Origin: Planctomycetota bacterium
GTDB lineage: Bacteria; Planctomycetota; Phycisphaerae; WQYP01
Reading direction: 5' to 3'
Assembly: GCA_021808485.1 (NCBI GenBank)
Contig: JAKBBN010000029.1
Span: forward strand, 1 to 36,423
DNA length: 36,423 bases
Shown: one piece after another, positions 17,881 to 26,711 of the stretch
Numbering within the stretch: the first letter of the stretch is position 1
How the letters are laid out: each line of letters begins with the position of its first letter
Translations under genes and position numbers: made by a program
The notes under the pieces: model-generated
What the model was told of the DNA's origin: nothing
What the model saw: the letters and a program-made list of their open reading frames with translations, nothing else
The model's database searches: none

Positions 17881-18840
17881 TTGGTTGTCACCCTGCAAAT
17901 TGAATCCCACCGCCGGCTGGCGCTTTTCGGCATGGCGGATAAAAATCTTAAAGCGCTACGGCAGCTTTTAAATGTCCAGATCAGCGCCCGGGATGAGGAT
18001 GTGCGGATCAGCGGCGATCCGGAGGCTGTGGAGCAGTGCGCCGCGGCGCTGGCGGAACTTAAAAAACTGGCCCACAAACGGGGCCATATTTCCACGGAAC
18101 AGATTGCCGCCATCGTCGCCGGAATCACGCAGCGGCGAGCGGGCGGCCACGGGAGCCTGCTTTACACCGCCGAAACGGGCGTGGAACCCCGTACCGCCGG
18201 GCAGAAGCGCTATGTCAACGCCATTGAGCAGCATGACCTGATATTTTGCGCCGGTCCGGCGGGCACCGGCAAAACCTTCCTCGCCGTCGCCCTGGCCGTA
18301 CAGATGCTGCGTGCGAATCAGGCCAGGCGACTGGTCCTAGTTCGCCCGGCCGTCGAGGCCGGCGAAAAACTCGGCTTTCTTCCCGGCGATATTCAAGCCA
18401 AGGTCAATCCGTATTTGCGCCCGCTGCTTGACGCCCTGCATGACCGCATGCCCTTTGAACAAATCCGCCGCTTCATGGCCAATGATATGATTGAACTGGC
18501 GCCCCTTGCCTATATGCGCGGCCGCACACTCAATGAATCCATTGTCATCCTAGATGAAGCGCAAAATACCACGCCCTCGCAAATGCTGATGTTCCTGACG
18601 CGCCTTGGTGAAGGGAGCAAGATGATCATCACCGGCGATCCATCGCAGATCGACCTTGAGCCGGGCCAATCCAGCGGTCTGATTGATGCCCGCTGCAAAC
18701 TCGCCGGCATTCACGGCATTGCGTTTATAGAACTGGATAAATCGGATATTGTCCGGCACCGGCTGGTGCAGAATATTGTTCAGGCTTATGAAGCCCGTCC
18801 CCGTCATTCCGCCCCCAATGAAAGCCCGGGCCACCCTTAG
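17881..18840 (+). CDS. phoH: PhoH family ATPase
   Basis: A PhoH-type P-loop ATPase. PhoH-like (YbeZ) proteins often work with the endoribonuclease YbeY in RNA metabolism, but YbeY is not in this window. Walker A is GPAGTGKTF, Walker B is SIVILDEAQN, and the TGDPSQIDL sensor and LRPLLDALHD family motif are present. A small N-terminal KH-like region precedes the ATPase. The start is debatable. TTG at 17881 has AGGAG five bases upstream and gives 319 residues; ATG at 17857 in the same frame gives 327 residues but its ribosome site would be absent. I prefer TTG. The 175 bases upstream are shared with the divergent pyruvate carboxylase gene. Confidence 0.93.
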   Translation: MVVTLQIESHRRLALFGMADKNLKALRQLLNVQISARDEDVRISGDPEAVEQCAAALAELKKLAHKRGHISTEQIAAIVAGITQRRAGGHGSLLYTAETGVEPRTAGQKRYVNAIEQHDLIFCAGPAGTGKTFLAVALAVQMLRANQARRLVLVRPAVEAGEKLGFLPGDIQAKVNPYLRPLLDALHDRMPFEQIRRFMANDMIELAPLAYMRGRTLNESIVILDEAQNTTPSQMLMFLTRLGEGSKMIITGDPSQIDLEPGQSSGLIDARCKLAGIHGIAFIELDKSDIVRHRLVQNIVQAYEARPRHSAPNESPGHP

Positions 18841-18888
18841 CCCGCCGGCGCCATGGCCGGGCGATCCGCCGAGCGGCCGCGGCAACGT

Positions 18889-19119
18889 TCAATGCGGCTC
18901 CGTGGGGTCATATATAAATCGGCCGTTGGAACCGGAATTTGATCCGGCATCCGAACCGTTGCCGTATACCTGCACCTGGCCATTCTGGGGAATGCTGCTT
19001 TCAAACTGATGGCGAATGCTGTTGTCCTTAATGACCCTTTCTTCACATCCGGAAAGGGCCGGCAACACCACGCCGCAGATCACAAGGCATAACAAAGCTG
19101 AAAATCGCCGATGTTTCAT
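18889..19119 (-). CDS. small lipoprotein, hypothetical
   Basis: A 76-residue protein with a clear lipoprotein signal: basic start (MKHRR), hydrophobic core to residue 21, and lipobox LSGC with the lipidated cysteine at position 25. The mature part is only about 52 residues, hydrophilic, with an Asn/Gly/Ser-rich stretch and no family I recognise. It would be processed by signal peptidase II, whose gene is in the window. Residue +2 is Glu, so the Asp+2 retention rule of E. coli does not apply directly. ATG 19119 lacks a clear ribosome site. It converges with phoH with 48 bases between stops. Confidence 0.7.
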   Translation of the reverse strand: MKHRRFSALLCLVICGVVLPALSGCEERVIKDNSIRHQFESSIPQNGQVQVYGNGSDAGSNSGSNGRFIYDPTEPH

Positions 19120-19243
19120 GATTTAACCCGCAAGCAACCGCCGCCGTCCGCGGACTCATCCGCGACGGAAAGCTCGCCTTCATTCTAGCAAAGCAAGCGG
19201 TGGAACCTCAATGGCCGGCACAGGCCGCAACGGCACAATACAC

Positions 19244-20731
19244 TCATTCATCCGTCATTGGAATACCGGAATGATAGTTGGGGCTTTCGCGGGTAATGGT
19301 AATGTCGTGGGGGTGGCTTTCCACCATACTCGCATGGGTTACCCGCACAAATTGCGCCGTTGCATGCAGATCATGTATTGTTTTGGCGCCGCAATAACCC
19401 ATGCCGGCCCGTAATCCACCCACCATTTGATACACAAAATCGCCCAGCGGCCCGCGGTAATGCACCAGCCCTTCCACGCCTTCCGGAACAAGTTTTGACG
19501 AATTGCGAACGCCGCCCTGCCCATAACGGTCCGCCGAGCCCTGCACCATTGCCCCCATGGAACCCATGCCGCGATAGCTTTTAAAGCGTCTGCCGCGGCG
19601 AATAACCAGTTCGCCCGGGCTTTCGTCGAGCCCGGCAAACAACGATCCCATCATCACCGCCGCCGCCCCCACCGCCAGTGCCTTGGTAATATCACCGCTT
19701 TGCCGGATGCCTCCGTCCGCGATAACAGGAATGCCGGCCGGGCCGGCCACTTTAACCACATTCATGATAGCGGTGATCTGCGGCACGCCCACGCCGGAAA
19801 CAATGCGGGTGGTGCATATGCTGCCCGGACCGATGCCGACCTTCACCGCATCGGCGCCGGCATCAATAAGGTCTTTGGCGGCCGCGGCGGTGGCAATATT
19901 GCCCGCGATGACATCGATGGAAAACCGCCGCTTGATTTCCTTCACCGTTTCAATAACGTTGTTGGAATGCCCGTGGGCGGTATCCACCACCAATAAATCC
20001 ACGCCTTTTTCAATCAACGCGGCGACCCGGTCATACTGCCTCACTCCCACCGCCGCGCCGACGCGAAGCCGTCCGCGTGCATCCTTGCAGGCATGGGGAA
20101 ATTGATGGGTTTTTTCAATATCGCGCATGGTAATCATGCCTTTGAGCCGCCGCTGATCATCCACCAGCAGCAGTTTTTCCACGCGGGCGTTATTGAGAGT
20201 AATTTCAGCCTGTTCCAAGGTTGTGTCCGGCGGCGCGGTCACCAGATTTTTCCGAGTCATCAGAGATTTGACCGGGCCGTGATCATCTCCCTCGTGAAAT
20301 TTCATGTCCCGCCGCGTCAGGATACCCACGAGTTCATTGGACTTTTCATCCACAATGGGAATGCCGCTGATATTCTGTTCCTTCATGATCTGCCGGGCAC
20401 GGGCCACCGTGGCGGACGGCGGCAGTGTAACCGGATCGGTGATAACACCGTTGGCGGACCGCTTTACCTTTTCCACCTCGCGGCACTGCACATCCACCGG
20501 CATATTTTTGTGGATGCATCCCACCCCCCCCTCCTGCGCCAGGGCAATGGCCAGCGCGCCTTCCGTCACCGTGTCCATGGGCGCGGAAAGCAGCGGCAGG
20601 TTCAGTTCCACATTGCGCGTAATACGGGTGCGAACGTCCGCGTCCGTGGGAATAAAATCGCTGTATCGCGGGACAAGAAGAACGTCGTCAAACGTGATGC
20701 CGTCAGAAATTATCTTTTCAAGGTTTTCCAT
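19244..20731 (-). CDS. guaB: inosine-5'-monophosphate dehydrogenase
   Basis: A 495-residue enzyme that oxidises IMP to XMP, the committed step in GMP synthesis. The N-terminus ([13 protein letters not shown]) and the catalytic loop [15 protein letters not shown], with Cys306, are diagnostic. The two CBS domains are inserted at about residues 94-210. The monovalent-cation and flap region ([10 protein letters not shown] at 386-395, Arg402-Tyr403) is present. I set the start at ATG 20731 because the family N-terminus begins there, although no ribosome site is obvious. The frame stays open another 104 codons upstream, but that part overlaps the 3' end of the YihY gene and has no family resemblance. 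The gap to the YihY stop is 112 bases. Confidence 0.96.
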   Translation of the reverse strand: MENLEKIISDGITFDDVLLVPRYSDFIPTDADVRTRITRNVELNLPLLSAPMDTVTEGALAIALAQEGGVGCIHKNMPVDVQCREVEKVKRSANGVITDPVTLPPSATVARARQIMKEQNISGIPIVDEKSNELVGILTRRDMKFHEGDDHGPVKSLMTRKNLVTAPPDTTLEQAEITLNNARVEKLLLVDDQRRLKGMITMRDIEKTHQFPHACKDARGRLRVGAAVGVRQYDRVAALIEKGVDLLVVDTAHGHSNNVIETVKEIKRRFSIDVIAGNIATAAAAKDLIDAGADAVKVGIGPGSICTTRIVSGVGVPQITAIMNVVKVAGPAGIPVIADGGIRQSGDITKALAVGAAAVMMGSLFAGLDESPGELVIRRGRRFKSYRGMGSMGAMVQGSADRYGQGGVRNSSKLVPEGVEGLVHYRGPLGDFVYQMVGGLRAGMGYCGAKTIHDLHATAQFVRVTHASMVESHPHDITITRESPNYHSGIPMTDE

Positions 20732-20843
20732 GTAACAATGATGCCGCAAGCACCGCGGATAGTCAAATGGCCGTGAAAACCGGGCTTGCCCCCTCGCCCC
20801 CGCCGGCATGCGGTCCGGCGACTGACGCTGCAGACCGCCCGGA

Positions 20844-22208
20844 TCAGGCGACCTCCGGTTCCTGTTCCTCGGCCAAAGCCGCCAAGCTGTGCCGACGATG
20901 CCACTCCCGTTCCGTATTGTGCAATTCCACCAGCTTGGCGGTTCGCAACAGTGGATCGTTTGCCGGCGCTGCGTGGCTGGAGTCGGACAGCAACTGGCAA
21001 CGTTCACTGGCGGCCTTGAGCAGTTCCTCCACCGTAATTTCATCGGGCGATTTGGCCAGCACGAACTGCGGCGGCAGGCCGTCGAGTTGATGCACCAGCC
21101 CGGCCGAAATCAATGCCGCCAGCAGGTGGTTTGTCGCTTCCAACGGCAGGCCGAGTTCCGCCGACGCCTGATCCGCGGAGATTTTCCGGCCCTGCTTAAA
21201 TTGCCGCACCAGTAAAACGCCCAGCGGCAGGACCCATCGGGCGTCAATAAGCGGTGTATGAAACCCCCTTCCCAGAACATAGCGCCGTTTCAAGACGCCG
21301 TAATATTGCGTGATAAACGCCACTTCCAGCCCCATCAGCACAAAATTCCAGGTCAGATAGATCCAGAACATAAACAACGGGATAAGTCCAAGATTGCCGT
21401 ACCACTTGCCATAGCCCGCCAGATCCTTGACATACAAGCCGAAACCATACTTGCCGAACTCCCACAAAAATGTGGCGGCCAATGCGCCGGTCGCGGCCGC
21501 ACGAAATTTCACATGCGTATTGGGAATAAGTTTGTAGAACACCAGAAACAGTATCCAGTCGCCGGCATAGCTGATGACAATGCTCACCGGCGTAAACACC
21601 GCTCCGGCCGCCCGTAAAGACTCGGCTACCGCGAAAAGCTTGGCGGATAAAAAAAGTGAAAAAACAACCGCCAGGGGCCCCAGTGAAAGCACCGACCAGT
21701 ACAGCAGAAACTTCCGCACCATGGGGCGCTTGGCGGTGACACGGTAAATATCATTAAAGGCCGCCTCAATGACCAGCATGAGACTCACCGCCCCCCAAAG
21801 CAGCGTGATGAATCCGACGATGCCGGTGGTCGGGCTTTTCAGAACGGACCGCATCGTTTGAATCTGGTTGATAATCGTATTGACGAACAAGGAAGGCTGC
21901 GTGGCGCTGCCGCCATGCGTCTGCATCTGGTTGAGTCCCAGCCGCTGGATCATTTCGCTTTCTTCATGCTGAATCTGCCGGCCGGAAAGCACCATGGACA
22001 TGATCACCAGCGCCAGCACCAGGGTGGGCAAAAGGCTGAAAAGGGTGTTGTAGGTCAGTGCTGCGGCCCGCTGTGTAATCCGATCATCGTTCATGCGGCC
22101 GCGCAATATCTGCCAGAATGCAGCTATGTGATTAAACCACCGCATTGATTTAAGCCGCGATTCACGAGAATCCCCGGGATCGCCCGCGGAGTTTGGGACA
22201 ACAGTCAT
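20844..22208 (-). CDS. YihY/BrkB family inner-membrane protein with C-terminal winged-helix-like region
   Basis: A 454-residue polytopic protein of the YihY/BrkB family, once called RNase BN. The block [22 protein letters not shown] near residues 46-67 is typical, as are the later helices with [17 protein letters not shown] and the [14 protein letters not shown] segment. Six helices fit residues 45-310. The remaining 140 residues are soluble. The part with [29 protein letters not shown] reads like a winged helix, a known extension in some members. Function is unknown; older ribonuclease annotations of the family are unreliable. ATG 22208 has AAAGGA about nine bases upstream. It follows the PII gene terminator on the same strand, so it is probably a separate transcript. 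Confidence 0.9.
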   Translation of the reverse strand: MTVVPNSAGDPGDSRESRLKSMRWFNHIAAFWQILRGRMNDDRITQRAAALTYNTLFSLLPTLVLALVIMSMVLSGRQIQHEESEMIQRLGLNQMQTHGGSATQPSLFVNTIINQIQTMRSVLKSPTTGIVGFITLLWGAVSLMLVIEAAFNDIYRVTAKRPMVRKFLLYWSVLSLGPLAVVFSLFLSAKLFAVAESLRAAGAVFTPVSIVISYAGDWILFLVFYKLIPNTHVKFRAAATGALAATFLWEFGKYGFGLYVKDLAGYGKWYGNLGLIPLFMFWIYLTWNFVLMGLEVAFITQYYGVLKRRYVLGRGFHTPLIDARWVLPLGVLLVRQFKQGRKISADQASAELGLPLEATNHLLAALISAGLVHQLDGLPPQFVLAKSPDEITVEELLKAASERCQLLSDSSHAAPANDPLLRTAKLVELHNTEREWHRRHSLAALAEEQEPEVA

Positions 22209-22315
22209 GAATCAGTTTCCTTTGTCAGAACATAATAATTCCGGCTGGCCGGAACGCCGTTATCATAACCGGCACCGGCCGGTTGCGGCATCCATGCCCT
22301 CCGGGACGTCGCGGG

Positions 22316-22352
22316 AATAAAAAACTCCCTGATCATGGCGACCAGGGAGTTT
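22316..22352 (-). terminator. intrinsic terminator after the PII gene
   Basis: A perfect 10-bp stem, AAACTCCCTG (22322-22331) with CAGGGAGTTT (22343-22352), is followed on the minus strand by TTTTTTATT. It lies 43 bases past the PII stop codon and is a standard rho-independent terminator. Confidence 0.92.
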
Positions 22353-22394
22353 CGCGTAATTAAATATTAAGTTCAGGGATTCAAGCAAAAGGAA

Positions 22395-22748
22395 TTAAAT
22401 GGCCTCGCCGCCCTGTACGCCATCGCTGACGCGGATGACATTTTCCAGCGGAAGGACGAATATTTTGCCGTCGCCGATTTGGCCTTTACCGCCGGCGCCG
22501 CTGCGGGCGCCCTTGACGATCGCGTCAATTGTGGGTTTCACAAACGCATCATTAACGGCTATGTCCAGACGGACTTTACGGATTAAATTAACCTGTAACG
22601 GCTGGCCACGGAAATATTCCGTGTGCCCCTTCTGTCGGCCGTAACCCTGAACGTCGGCCACCGTAAGTCGAAACACTTCCACATCGCTCAGTGCCTGTTT
22701 AACCGCTTCCAGGCGATGCGGCTGAATAATAGCGACAATCCATTTCAT
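22395..22748 (-). CDS. nitrogen regulatory protein PII (GlnB/GlnK family), atypical T- and B-loops
   Basis: A 117-residue PII signal protein. PII trimers sense ATP/ADP and 2-oxoglutarate and control targets such as AmtB. The N-terminal block is diverged (MKWIVAIIQPHRLEAV), but the T-loop base GYGRQKGHTE (35-44) and the B-loop GDGKIFV (92-98) are clear. By ungapped alignment with E. coli GlnB, position 51, the uridylylated tyrosine, is leucine here (RGQPLQV), and Tyr46 is Phe. The B-loop carries about five extra residues (AGGKG, 85-89), giving a glycine-rich insertion next to the nucleotide site. ATG 22748 has GGAG six bases upstream. Its place directly after amtB1 suggests a GlnK-type partner. 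A terminator separates the two genes, so it may have its own promoter or depend on read-through. Confidence 0.93.
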   Translation of the reverse strand: MKWIVAIIQPHRLEAVKQALSDVEVFRLTVADVQGYGRQKGHTEYFRGQPLQVNLIRKVRLDIAVNDAFVKPTIDAIVKGARSGAGGKGQIGDGKIFVLPLENVIRVSDGVQGGEAI

Positions 22749-22773
22749 GTATAACTCCAAAAAATTAGGTCTT

Positions 22774-22813
22774 AAAACAACCCCGGCCTGAGAACGGCCC
22801 GCAGGCCGGGGTT
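22774..22813 (-). terminator. terminator or attenuator between amtB1 and the PII gene
   Basis: A perfect 12-bp GC-rich stem, AACCCCGGCCTG (22779-22790) with CAGGCCGGGGTT (22802-22813), has an 11-base loop and is followed on the minus strand by GTTTTAAG. It lies 51 bases after the amtB1 stop and 25 bases before the PII start. Partial read-through here would set the transporter to PII ratio. Confidence 0.85.
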
Positions 22814-22864
22814 TGCGGACTCAATTTTAGCATGAGAAATCCAAGGGGCAAATCCCGCCCCGCA

Positions 22865-24364
22865 TCAGGTCACGCCGCCGGGCAATGCCACGGAGGCAAT
22901 TGACCCGGTATCGTAACCAATTTCTCCATGCAGGCCGATATCCAGACCTTCGATTTCCACCTCTTCCGATACGCGGATACCGATGGTCTTGTCCAGTACA
23001 AAGATAATCACAGCCGTGCCGACCGCGGCGAGCACCACGGCATCCGATGCGGCAAGGAATTGCAGCCAGAGCTGTCTCCAGTTGCCATAGATCACACCCA
23101 TCGGCCCGCCCGGATTGATGATCTGACTGGCGAACACACCGGTCAGCAGGGCGCCGAGGAATCCGCCGATGGCGTGCACGCCGAAGGCATCCAGGGCATC
23201 GTCATAACCAAAGATGGTCTTAAGCTGGGCGCCGCCGTAGCAGACCACGCCGGCCAGAGCACCAATAATCAGTGACGACCACATGGTGACATATCCGCAA
23301 GCCGGGGTAATGGCGACCAACCCCGCAACGAAGCCTGAGGCAATACCGAGTGTGGTGGCGCGGCGATGGTGCATCCATTCGGCAAAATTCCAAGCCATTC
23401 CCGCCATGGCCGTGGCCACGGTGGTGTTCAAAAACGCCGTACATGCCAGGGGATTGGCGGCGTTGGCCGAACCGGCGTTAAAGCCGTACCATCCAAACCA
23501 CAGCAAACCGGCGCCGGTGAGGGTGTTAAACAGCGAGTTGGGCTGAATGACACCCTGCCCCGGATACCCCAGCCGCTTGCCGATCATGATGGCGGCCACC
23601 AAGCCGGATACGCCCGAGGAAATATGCACGACCGTACCACCGGCGAAGTCCACCGCGCCCAGCTGCGAAAGCCATCCACCGCCCCAGATAAAGTGAGCCA
23701 GGGGGTCGTACACCAAGGTGCCCCACAGGAAGATAAACAGACACCATGCGCCGTACTTCATACGCTCGGCAATCGAACCGGCGATGAGGGCCGGCGTAAT
23801 GACCGCGAACATAGCCTGGAACATGTTAAAAATGGTTTCGGGAATCGGTGCGCCACCCGGCGAGACAATGCTGTTCGGCCCGCACCACATCAGCAACCGC
23901 GAAGGGTCCCAGCCGATGAATTTTTGAACGGTCGGATCCGTGGCGGTGCCAAAAGAAAGCATGTAGCCGAAGACAAACCACTGCACAATAATCACGCCCA
24001 AGGCGGAATAAGAGGTGATCATGGTCGCCAGGAAGTTTTTCTTGCGAACAATGCCGCCGTAGTAGAGGGCCAAACCGGGCATCATGATCATCACCAGCGC
24101 GGTGGCGGCGAGCATCCAGGCGGTTGAGCCGGTGTCATAATTGGTGGCATACCACGGCGGTGCGGCGGCGGGAGCCGTCGCCGCGGGGGCAGCCGCGGTG
24201 GCTGTAGCGGCCGCGACCTGGGAAGCCGCCGCCGGGGCCGCAGCCGCCGTGGTGGGCACCGATTGGGCAAATGCCGGTGCGGTTACCAGCAGCACCAGCA
24301 GCGATGCGATCAGCCCCTTGATCCATCGCATGATTTGACCTGAAAAAACTTTCCCTGCACGCAT
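22865..24364 (-). CDS. amtB: ammonium transporter, AmtB type (first copy)
   Basis: A 499-residue trimeric ammonium channel of the inner membrane. A signal peptide ending near AFAQ (residue 34) is followed by an Ala/Pro/Thr-rich spacer to about residue 70. Then come the eleven Amt helices. The pore histidine pair is His247 (FAGGTVVHISSG) and His397 (DAFGVHAIGG). The cytoplasmic C-terminus IGIRVSEEVEIEGLDIGLHGE is the classic AmtB tail that docks PII proteins. ATG 24364 is supported by AGGAGG eight bases upstream. It precedes the PII gene by 116 bases. A sigma-54-like promoter lies about 205 bases upstream, which fits expression under nitrogen limitation. Confidence 0.95.
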   Translation of the reverse strand: MRAGKVFSGQIMRWIKGLIASLLVLLVTAPAFAQSVPTTAAAAPAAASQVAAATATAAAPAATAPAAAPPWYATNYDTGSTAWMLAATALVMIMMPGLALYYGGIVRKKNFLATMITSYSALGVIIVQWFVFGYMLSFGTATDPTVQKFIGWDPSRLLMWCGPNSIVSPGGAPIPETIFNMFQAMFAVITPALIAGSIAERMKYGAWCLFIFLWGTLVYDPLAHFIWGGGWLSQLGAVDFAGGTVVHISSGVSGLVAAIMIGKRLGYPGQGVIQPNSLFNTLTGAGLLWFGWYGFNAGSANAANPLACTAFLNTTVATAMAGMAWNFAEWMHHRRATTLGIASGFVAGLVAITPACGYVTMWSSLIIGALAGVVCYGGAQLKTIFGYDDALDAFGVHAIGGFLGALLTGVFASQIINPGGPMGVIYGNWRQLWLQFLAASDAVVLAAVGTAVIIFVLDKTIGIRVSEEVEIEGLDIGLHGEIGYDTGSIASVALPGGVT

Positions 24365-24568
24365 GAAAAAGTCCTCCTAAAGACCTTCCACAGGACTCCC
24401 CGGCAATCTCCAGCACGCGTGGAAAACCGCCTCGGGATACTCAAATTCGCAACACCTTCACGGCGGGCCGCAACATGGGCCTGAGAGGCAACGCCATGCA
24501 TTTGCTCAACCGGGGCTGTTTAACCGCAAGGCGGCAGGCGCAGCCATCGCTCGATTGCACATCTTTAG

Positions 24569-24583
24569 GCAACCCGCATGCCA
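24569..24583 (-). promoter_or_regulatory. sigma-54-type -24/-12 promoter for amtB1
   Basis: The minus strand reads TGGCATGCGGGTTGC. It matches the sigma-54 consensus TGGCAy-r-N4-TTGC, with GG and GC separated by exactly ten bases; only the last W position differs (C). It is oriented toward amtB1 and would start transcription near 24557, giving a leader of about 190 nt. amtB-glnK genes are well-known sigma-54/NtrC targets in other bacteria. RpoN is not in the window, so use here is inferred. Confidence 0.6.
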
Positions 24584-24714
24584 AATTTATGTGCGGTTAT
24601 TTTTTGCGCGGTCTATTATTTAGGCAAAACTTTATAAAACGAGTCTAAAACATGCATAATCAATGATTTGATGACCAATCAGTAAGCGTTATTAAACAAA
24701 GCAATGCGACCAAT

Positions 24715-24737
24715 TAATTCGCAAAAGCAACGAATTA
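24715..24737. promoter_or_regulatory. perfect 7-bp dyad, possible enhancer-binding site upstream of amtB1
   Basis: TAATTCG (24715-24721) and CGAATTA (24731-24737) are perfect inverted copies 16 bases apart start to start. They lie about 130-150 bases upstream of the -24 element, the usual distance for a sigma-54 activator site. The sequence is not the enteric NtrC consensus. The role is inferred from geometry only. Confidence 0.35.
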
Positions 24738-24917
24738 CGAATAAACGATTGCCTAGTTTTCGCGCATATTGTTAGTGCGATCTGTTCGTTCGCCTGATTC
24801 TTATTCACAATTTTCGTGACGCGGATAAATGCCCAGTCCTGCCTAGACATACATAATGACATCGCAGTGCCTTCTTCGCATAAATGGGGAGCGTTTTTAT
24901 GCGGACCAAATATCCCT

Positions 24918-24954
24918 AAAAAAAACGGCCGGGACGGCATAACCGCCCCGACCG
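24918..24954 (-). terminator. intrinsic terminator after amtB2
   Basis: The minus-strand RNA pairs CGGTCGGGGCGG with CCGTCCCGGCCG (12 bp including two G-U pairs) around a five-base loop, followed by eight T residues. It lies 65 bases past the amtB2 stop. It separates amtB2 transcription from amtB1. Confidence 0.93.
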
Positions 24955-25019
24955 CTGGAAGGATGGCACTTGATAATCATCAACCTGCAATCAAATCAGG
25001 CGGATGCATGGAGCCAACT

Positions 25020-26549
25020 TCAGGCAACTCCTACGGGAACTTCTTCATCATCTTCGGCCAAACCGTAGGCCTCTTCGCCATGGATGGCATGATCGCCGAT
25101 CCGCAGCTTATCATCCGACATGCGAAGCGGCGTGAGCACCTTAATTGTGTAAAGGATTATCGCCGTGATGATTATATTAAGAACGATGATGAAGGCGGCA
25201 CCTTCAGCTTGCAGCCCAAGCTGAGTGAAGCCGCCGCCATAGAACAGGCCGCCGTTGGTGTTCACGCAGGCAAAAGCACTTTCGCCCTGCGGCGTAGCCA
25301 CCAACCCGACCAGCAAGCCGCCCACCAGCCCGGCGAAGCCGTGCGTGTGAATTACGCCCAGGCAATCATCAACCTTCTTGAAGATGGCCAGTTTATTGCC
25401 CAGCACGTTCATGGTGAACCATGGAATGGTTCCGGCACACAATCCTACCAGCAGCGCGCCGTAGCCATTGCACACACCGGCGGATGGCGTAATGGCAACC
25501 AGACCGGCGATCATGCCGTTAACGGCGCCAAGCACCGATGGTTTGCCATATTTGATATAGTCGGCAAACATCCAAGCCAACAATGCCATCGCCGTGGCGA
25601 CGTTGGTATTCAGAACCGCGACCGCCGCATCGGCATTGGCCGAATAGGGGTCCCCACCGTTAAAGCCGTTCCAGCCCAGCCAGACCAGGCCGGCTCCGGC
25701 CAGAACCATCAAAATGTTATTGGCTTTGAAGTTAGTGCGATCCTGCGGCAACCGCGGCCCGATGATCGCCGCGGCGGTGAACGCGGTTACACCGGCAGCC
25801 AAGTGAATGACATAACCGCCTGAATAGTCAATAACTCCCTTCAGCGCAAGGAATCCGCCGCCCCACAGCGTATATGCGCCCACACAATAAGAGAACGTGA
25901 GCCAGAGCGGCACAAACAGCATCCAGGCGACAAAGCTCATGCGGCCAAAGAGCGCGCCGGCGATAAGAATGAGGGTGATGGCGGCAAATACAAACTGAAA
26001 GTAAACCATGGCGGCCATGGGGAATGCGGCGGTGGCAAACGGCGAGGCGGCATTGGCACCCGGAACAATGGCCTGATTTAGTTCCGTCATCGTGCCGGCA
26101 ATCGGAATTGGTCGCCCCACAAACGCAAACCATTGCGGGCCGAATCCCATGTTATACGCCCATAACAGCCAGGCGATCAGCACGGCGGCAAAGGCGTAAA
26201 ACACCATGAATGCCGAATTGATGGCCCATTTCTTTTTCACCACGCCGCCGTAAAGAATGGCCAGCCCGGGGATGCTCTGCATGCCTACAATCGTCGCGGC
26301 AACCAGCTGCCAGCATGTATCGCCATGACTAAGCCAAGCCGGTGTGGCGTAATTGGGGGCCGCCGGGGCCGAAGCCGTGGCCGGTGCGGCGGCGGCCGTT
26401 GCCGCGGCGGCGGCGGCCGTTGCGGGCGCGGCGGCCGGGGCGGTCTGGGCGAACAGCGGCCCGGTTATCATCACCAGCAGGAGCGCCAAGGCGCTTGCGG
26501 CCAGTGATCGCATCAGCCATTTTTTGGCAAACAAATCAGTTGGTCTCAT
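25020..26549 (-). CDS. ammonium transporter, second copy (AMT2-like subfamily)
   Basis: A 509-residue Amt-family channel. It has a signal peptide ending near LFAQ (residue 35) and an Ala/Thr/Pro-rich spacer to about residue 66. The first pore histidine is His249 (SGGYVIHLAAG). The second is in DDCLGVIHTHGFAGLVGG (His401/His403), a form seen in the AMT2/archaeal-type branch rather than in AmtB. The C-terminal part MSDDKLRIGDHAIHGEEAYG also follows that branch. It is therefore not a recent duplicate of the neighbouring amtB1. ATG 26549 has GAGGA six bases upstream. Its leader carries two copies of a short hairpin. It ends in a strong terminator before the amtB1 promoter. Confidence 0.94.
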   Translation of the reverse strand: MRPTDLFAKKWLMRSLAASALALLLVMITGPLFAQTAPAAAPATAAAAAATAAAAPATASAPAAPNYATPAWLSHGDTCWQLVAATIVGMQSIPGLAILYGGVVKKKWAINSAFMVFYAFAAVLIAWLLWAYNMGFGPQWFAFVGRPIPIAGTMTELNQAIVPGANAASPFATAAFPMAAMVYFQFVFAAITLILIAGALFGRMSFVAWMLFVPLWLTFSYCVGAYTLWGGGFLALKGVIDYSGGYVIHLAAGVTAFTAAAIIGPRLPQDRTNFKANNILMVLAGAGLVWLGWNGFNGGDPYSANADAAVAVLNTNVATAMALLAWMFADYIKYGKPSVLGAVNGMIAGLVAITPSAGVCNGYGALLVGLCAGTIPWFTMNVLGNKLAIFKKVDDCLGVIHTHGFAGLVGGLLVGLVATPQGESAFACVNTNGGLFYGGGFTQLGLQAEGAAFIIVLNIIITAIILYTIKVLTPLRMSDDKLRIGDHAIHGEEAYGLAEDDEEVPVGVA

Positions 26550-26596
26550 GAAAGGTCCTCACGAAAAAAACCAAAACGGAATCAATCAAACAAATC

Positions 26597-26625
26597 GGTT
26601 GACACCCCGTCACGCACGGGGACTG
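26597..26625 (-). repeat. hairpin repeat copy 1 in the amtB2 leader
   Basis: Plus strand: GGTTGACACCCCG, seven bases, then CGGGGACTG. The CCCCG/CGGGG arms (extending to CCCCGT/ACGGGG) form a hairpin. The same flanks recur at 26690-26711. It lies about 50-75 bases upstream of the amtB2 start codon. Confidence 0.5.
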
Positions 26626-26689
26626 CCGGAGCAGAAGCGCTGATCAGGACACCTCCAATCCACTTGATGACTTTATACGTCCATGTATT

Positions 26690-26711
26690 GGTTCACACCC
26701 CGCGGGGACTG
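26690..26711 (-). repeat. hairpin repeat copy 2 in the amtB2 leader
   Basis: Plus strand: GGTTCACACCCCG directly followed by CGGGGACTG. It matches copy 1 in both flanks and arms, with one base changed and the seven-base loop missing. The two copies start 93 bases apart. Confidence 0.5.

Larger units (their letters stand above)
24365..25019. other. 655-bp intergenic region between the two amt genes
   Basis: This stretch holds the amtB2 terminator (24918-24954), a perfect dyad (24715-24737), a sigma-54-like element (24569-24583) and the long amtB1 leader. The part from about 24590 to 24830 is clearly more AT-rich than its flanks. An open frame of 82 codons on the minus strand (24692-24940) runs through the terminator, has no family resemblance and is not taken as a gene. 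Confidence 0.7.

Noticed and set aside
17792..19172. A 15-base repeat (ATCCGCGACGGAAAG) at 17792-17806 and 19158-19172
   Set aside because: A repeat of this length is expected by chance in a GC-rich 36-kb window and it has no consistent relation to gene starts.
19244..21043. A 599-residue version of guaB with a 104-residue N-terminal extension
   Set aside because: The extension overlaps the YihY coding sequence in another frame, is Arg/Pro/Cys-rich with no family resemblance, and the IMPDH N-terminus begins exactly at ATG 20731.
24692..24940. An 82-codon minus-strand frame between the amt genes
   Set aside because: It runs through the amtB2 terminator and the AT-rich promoter region and has no protein-like features.
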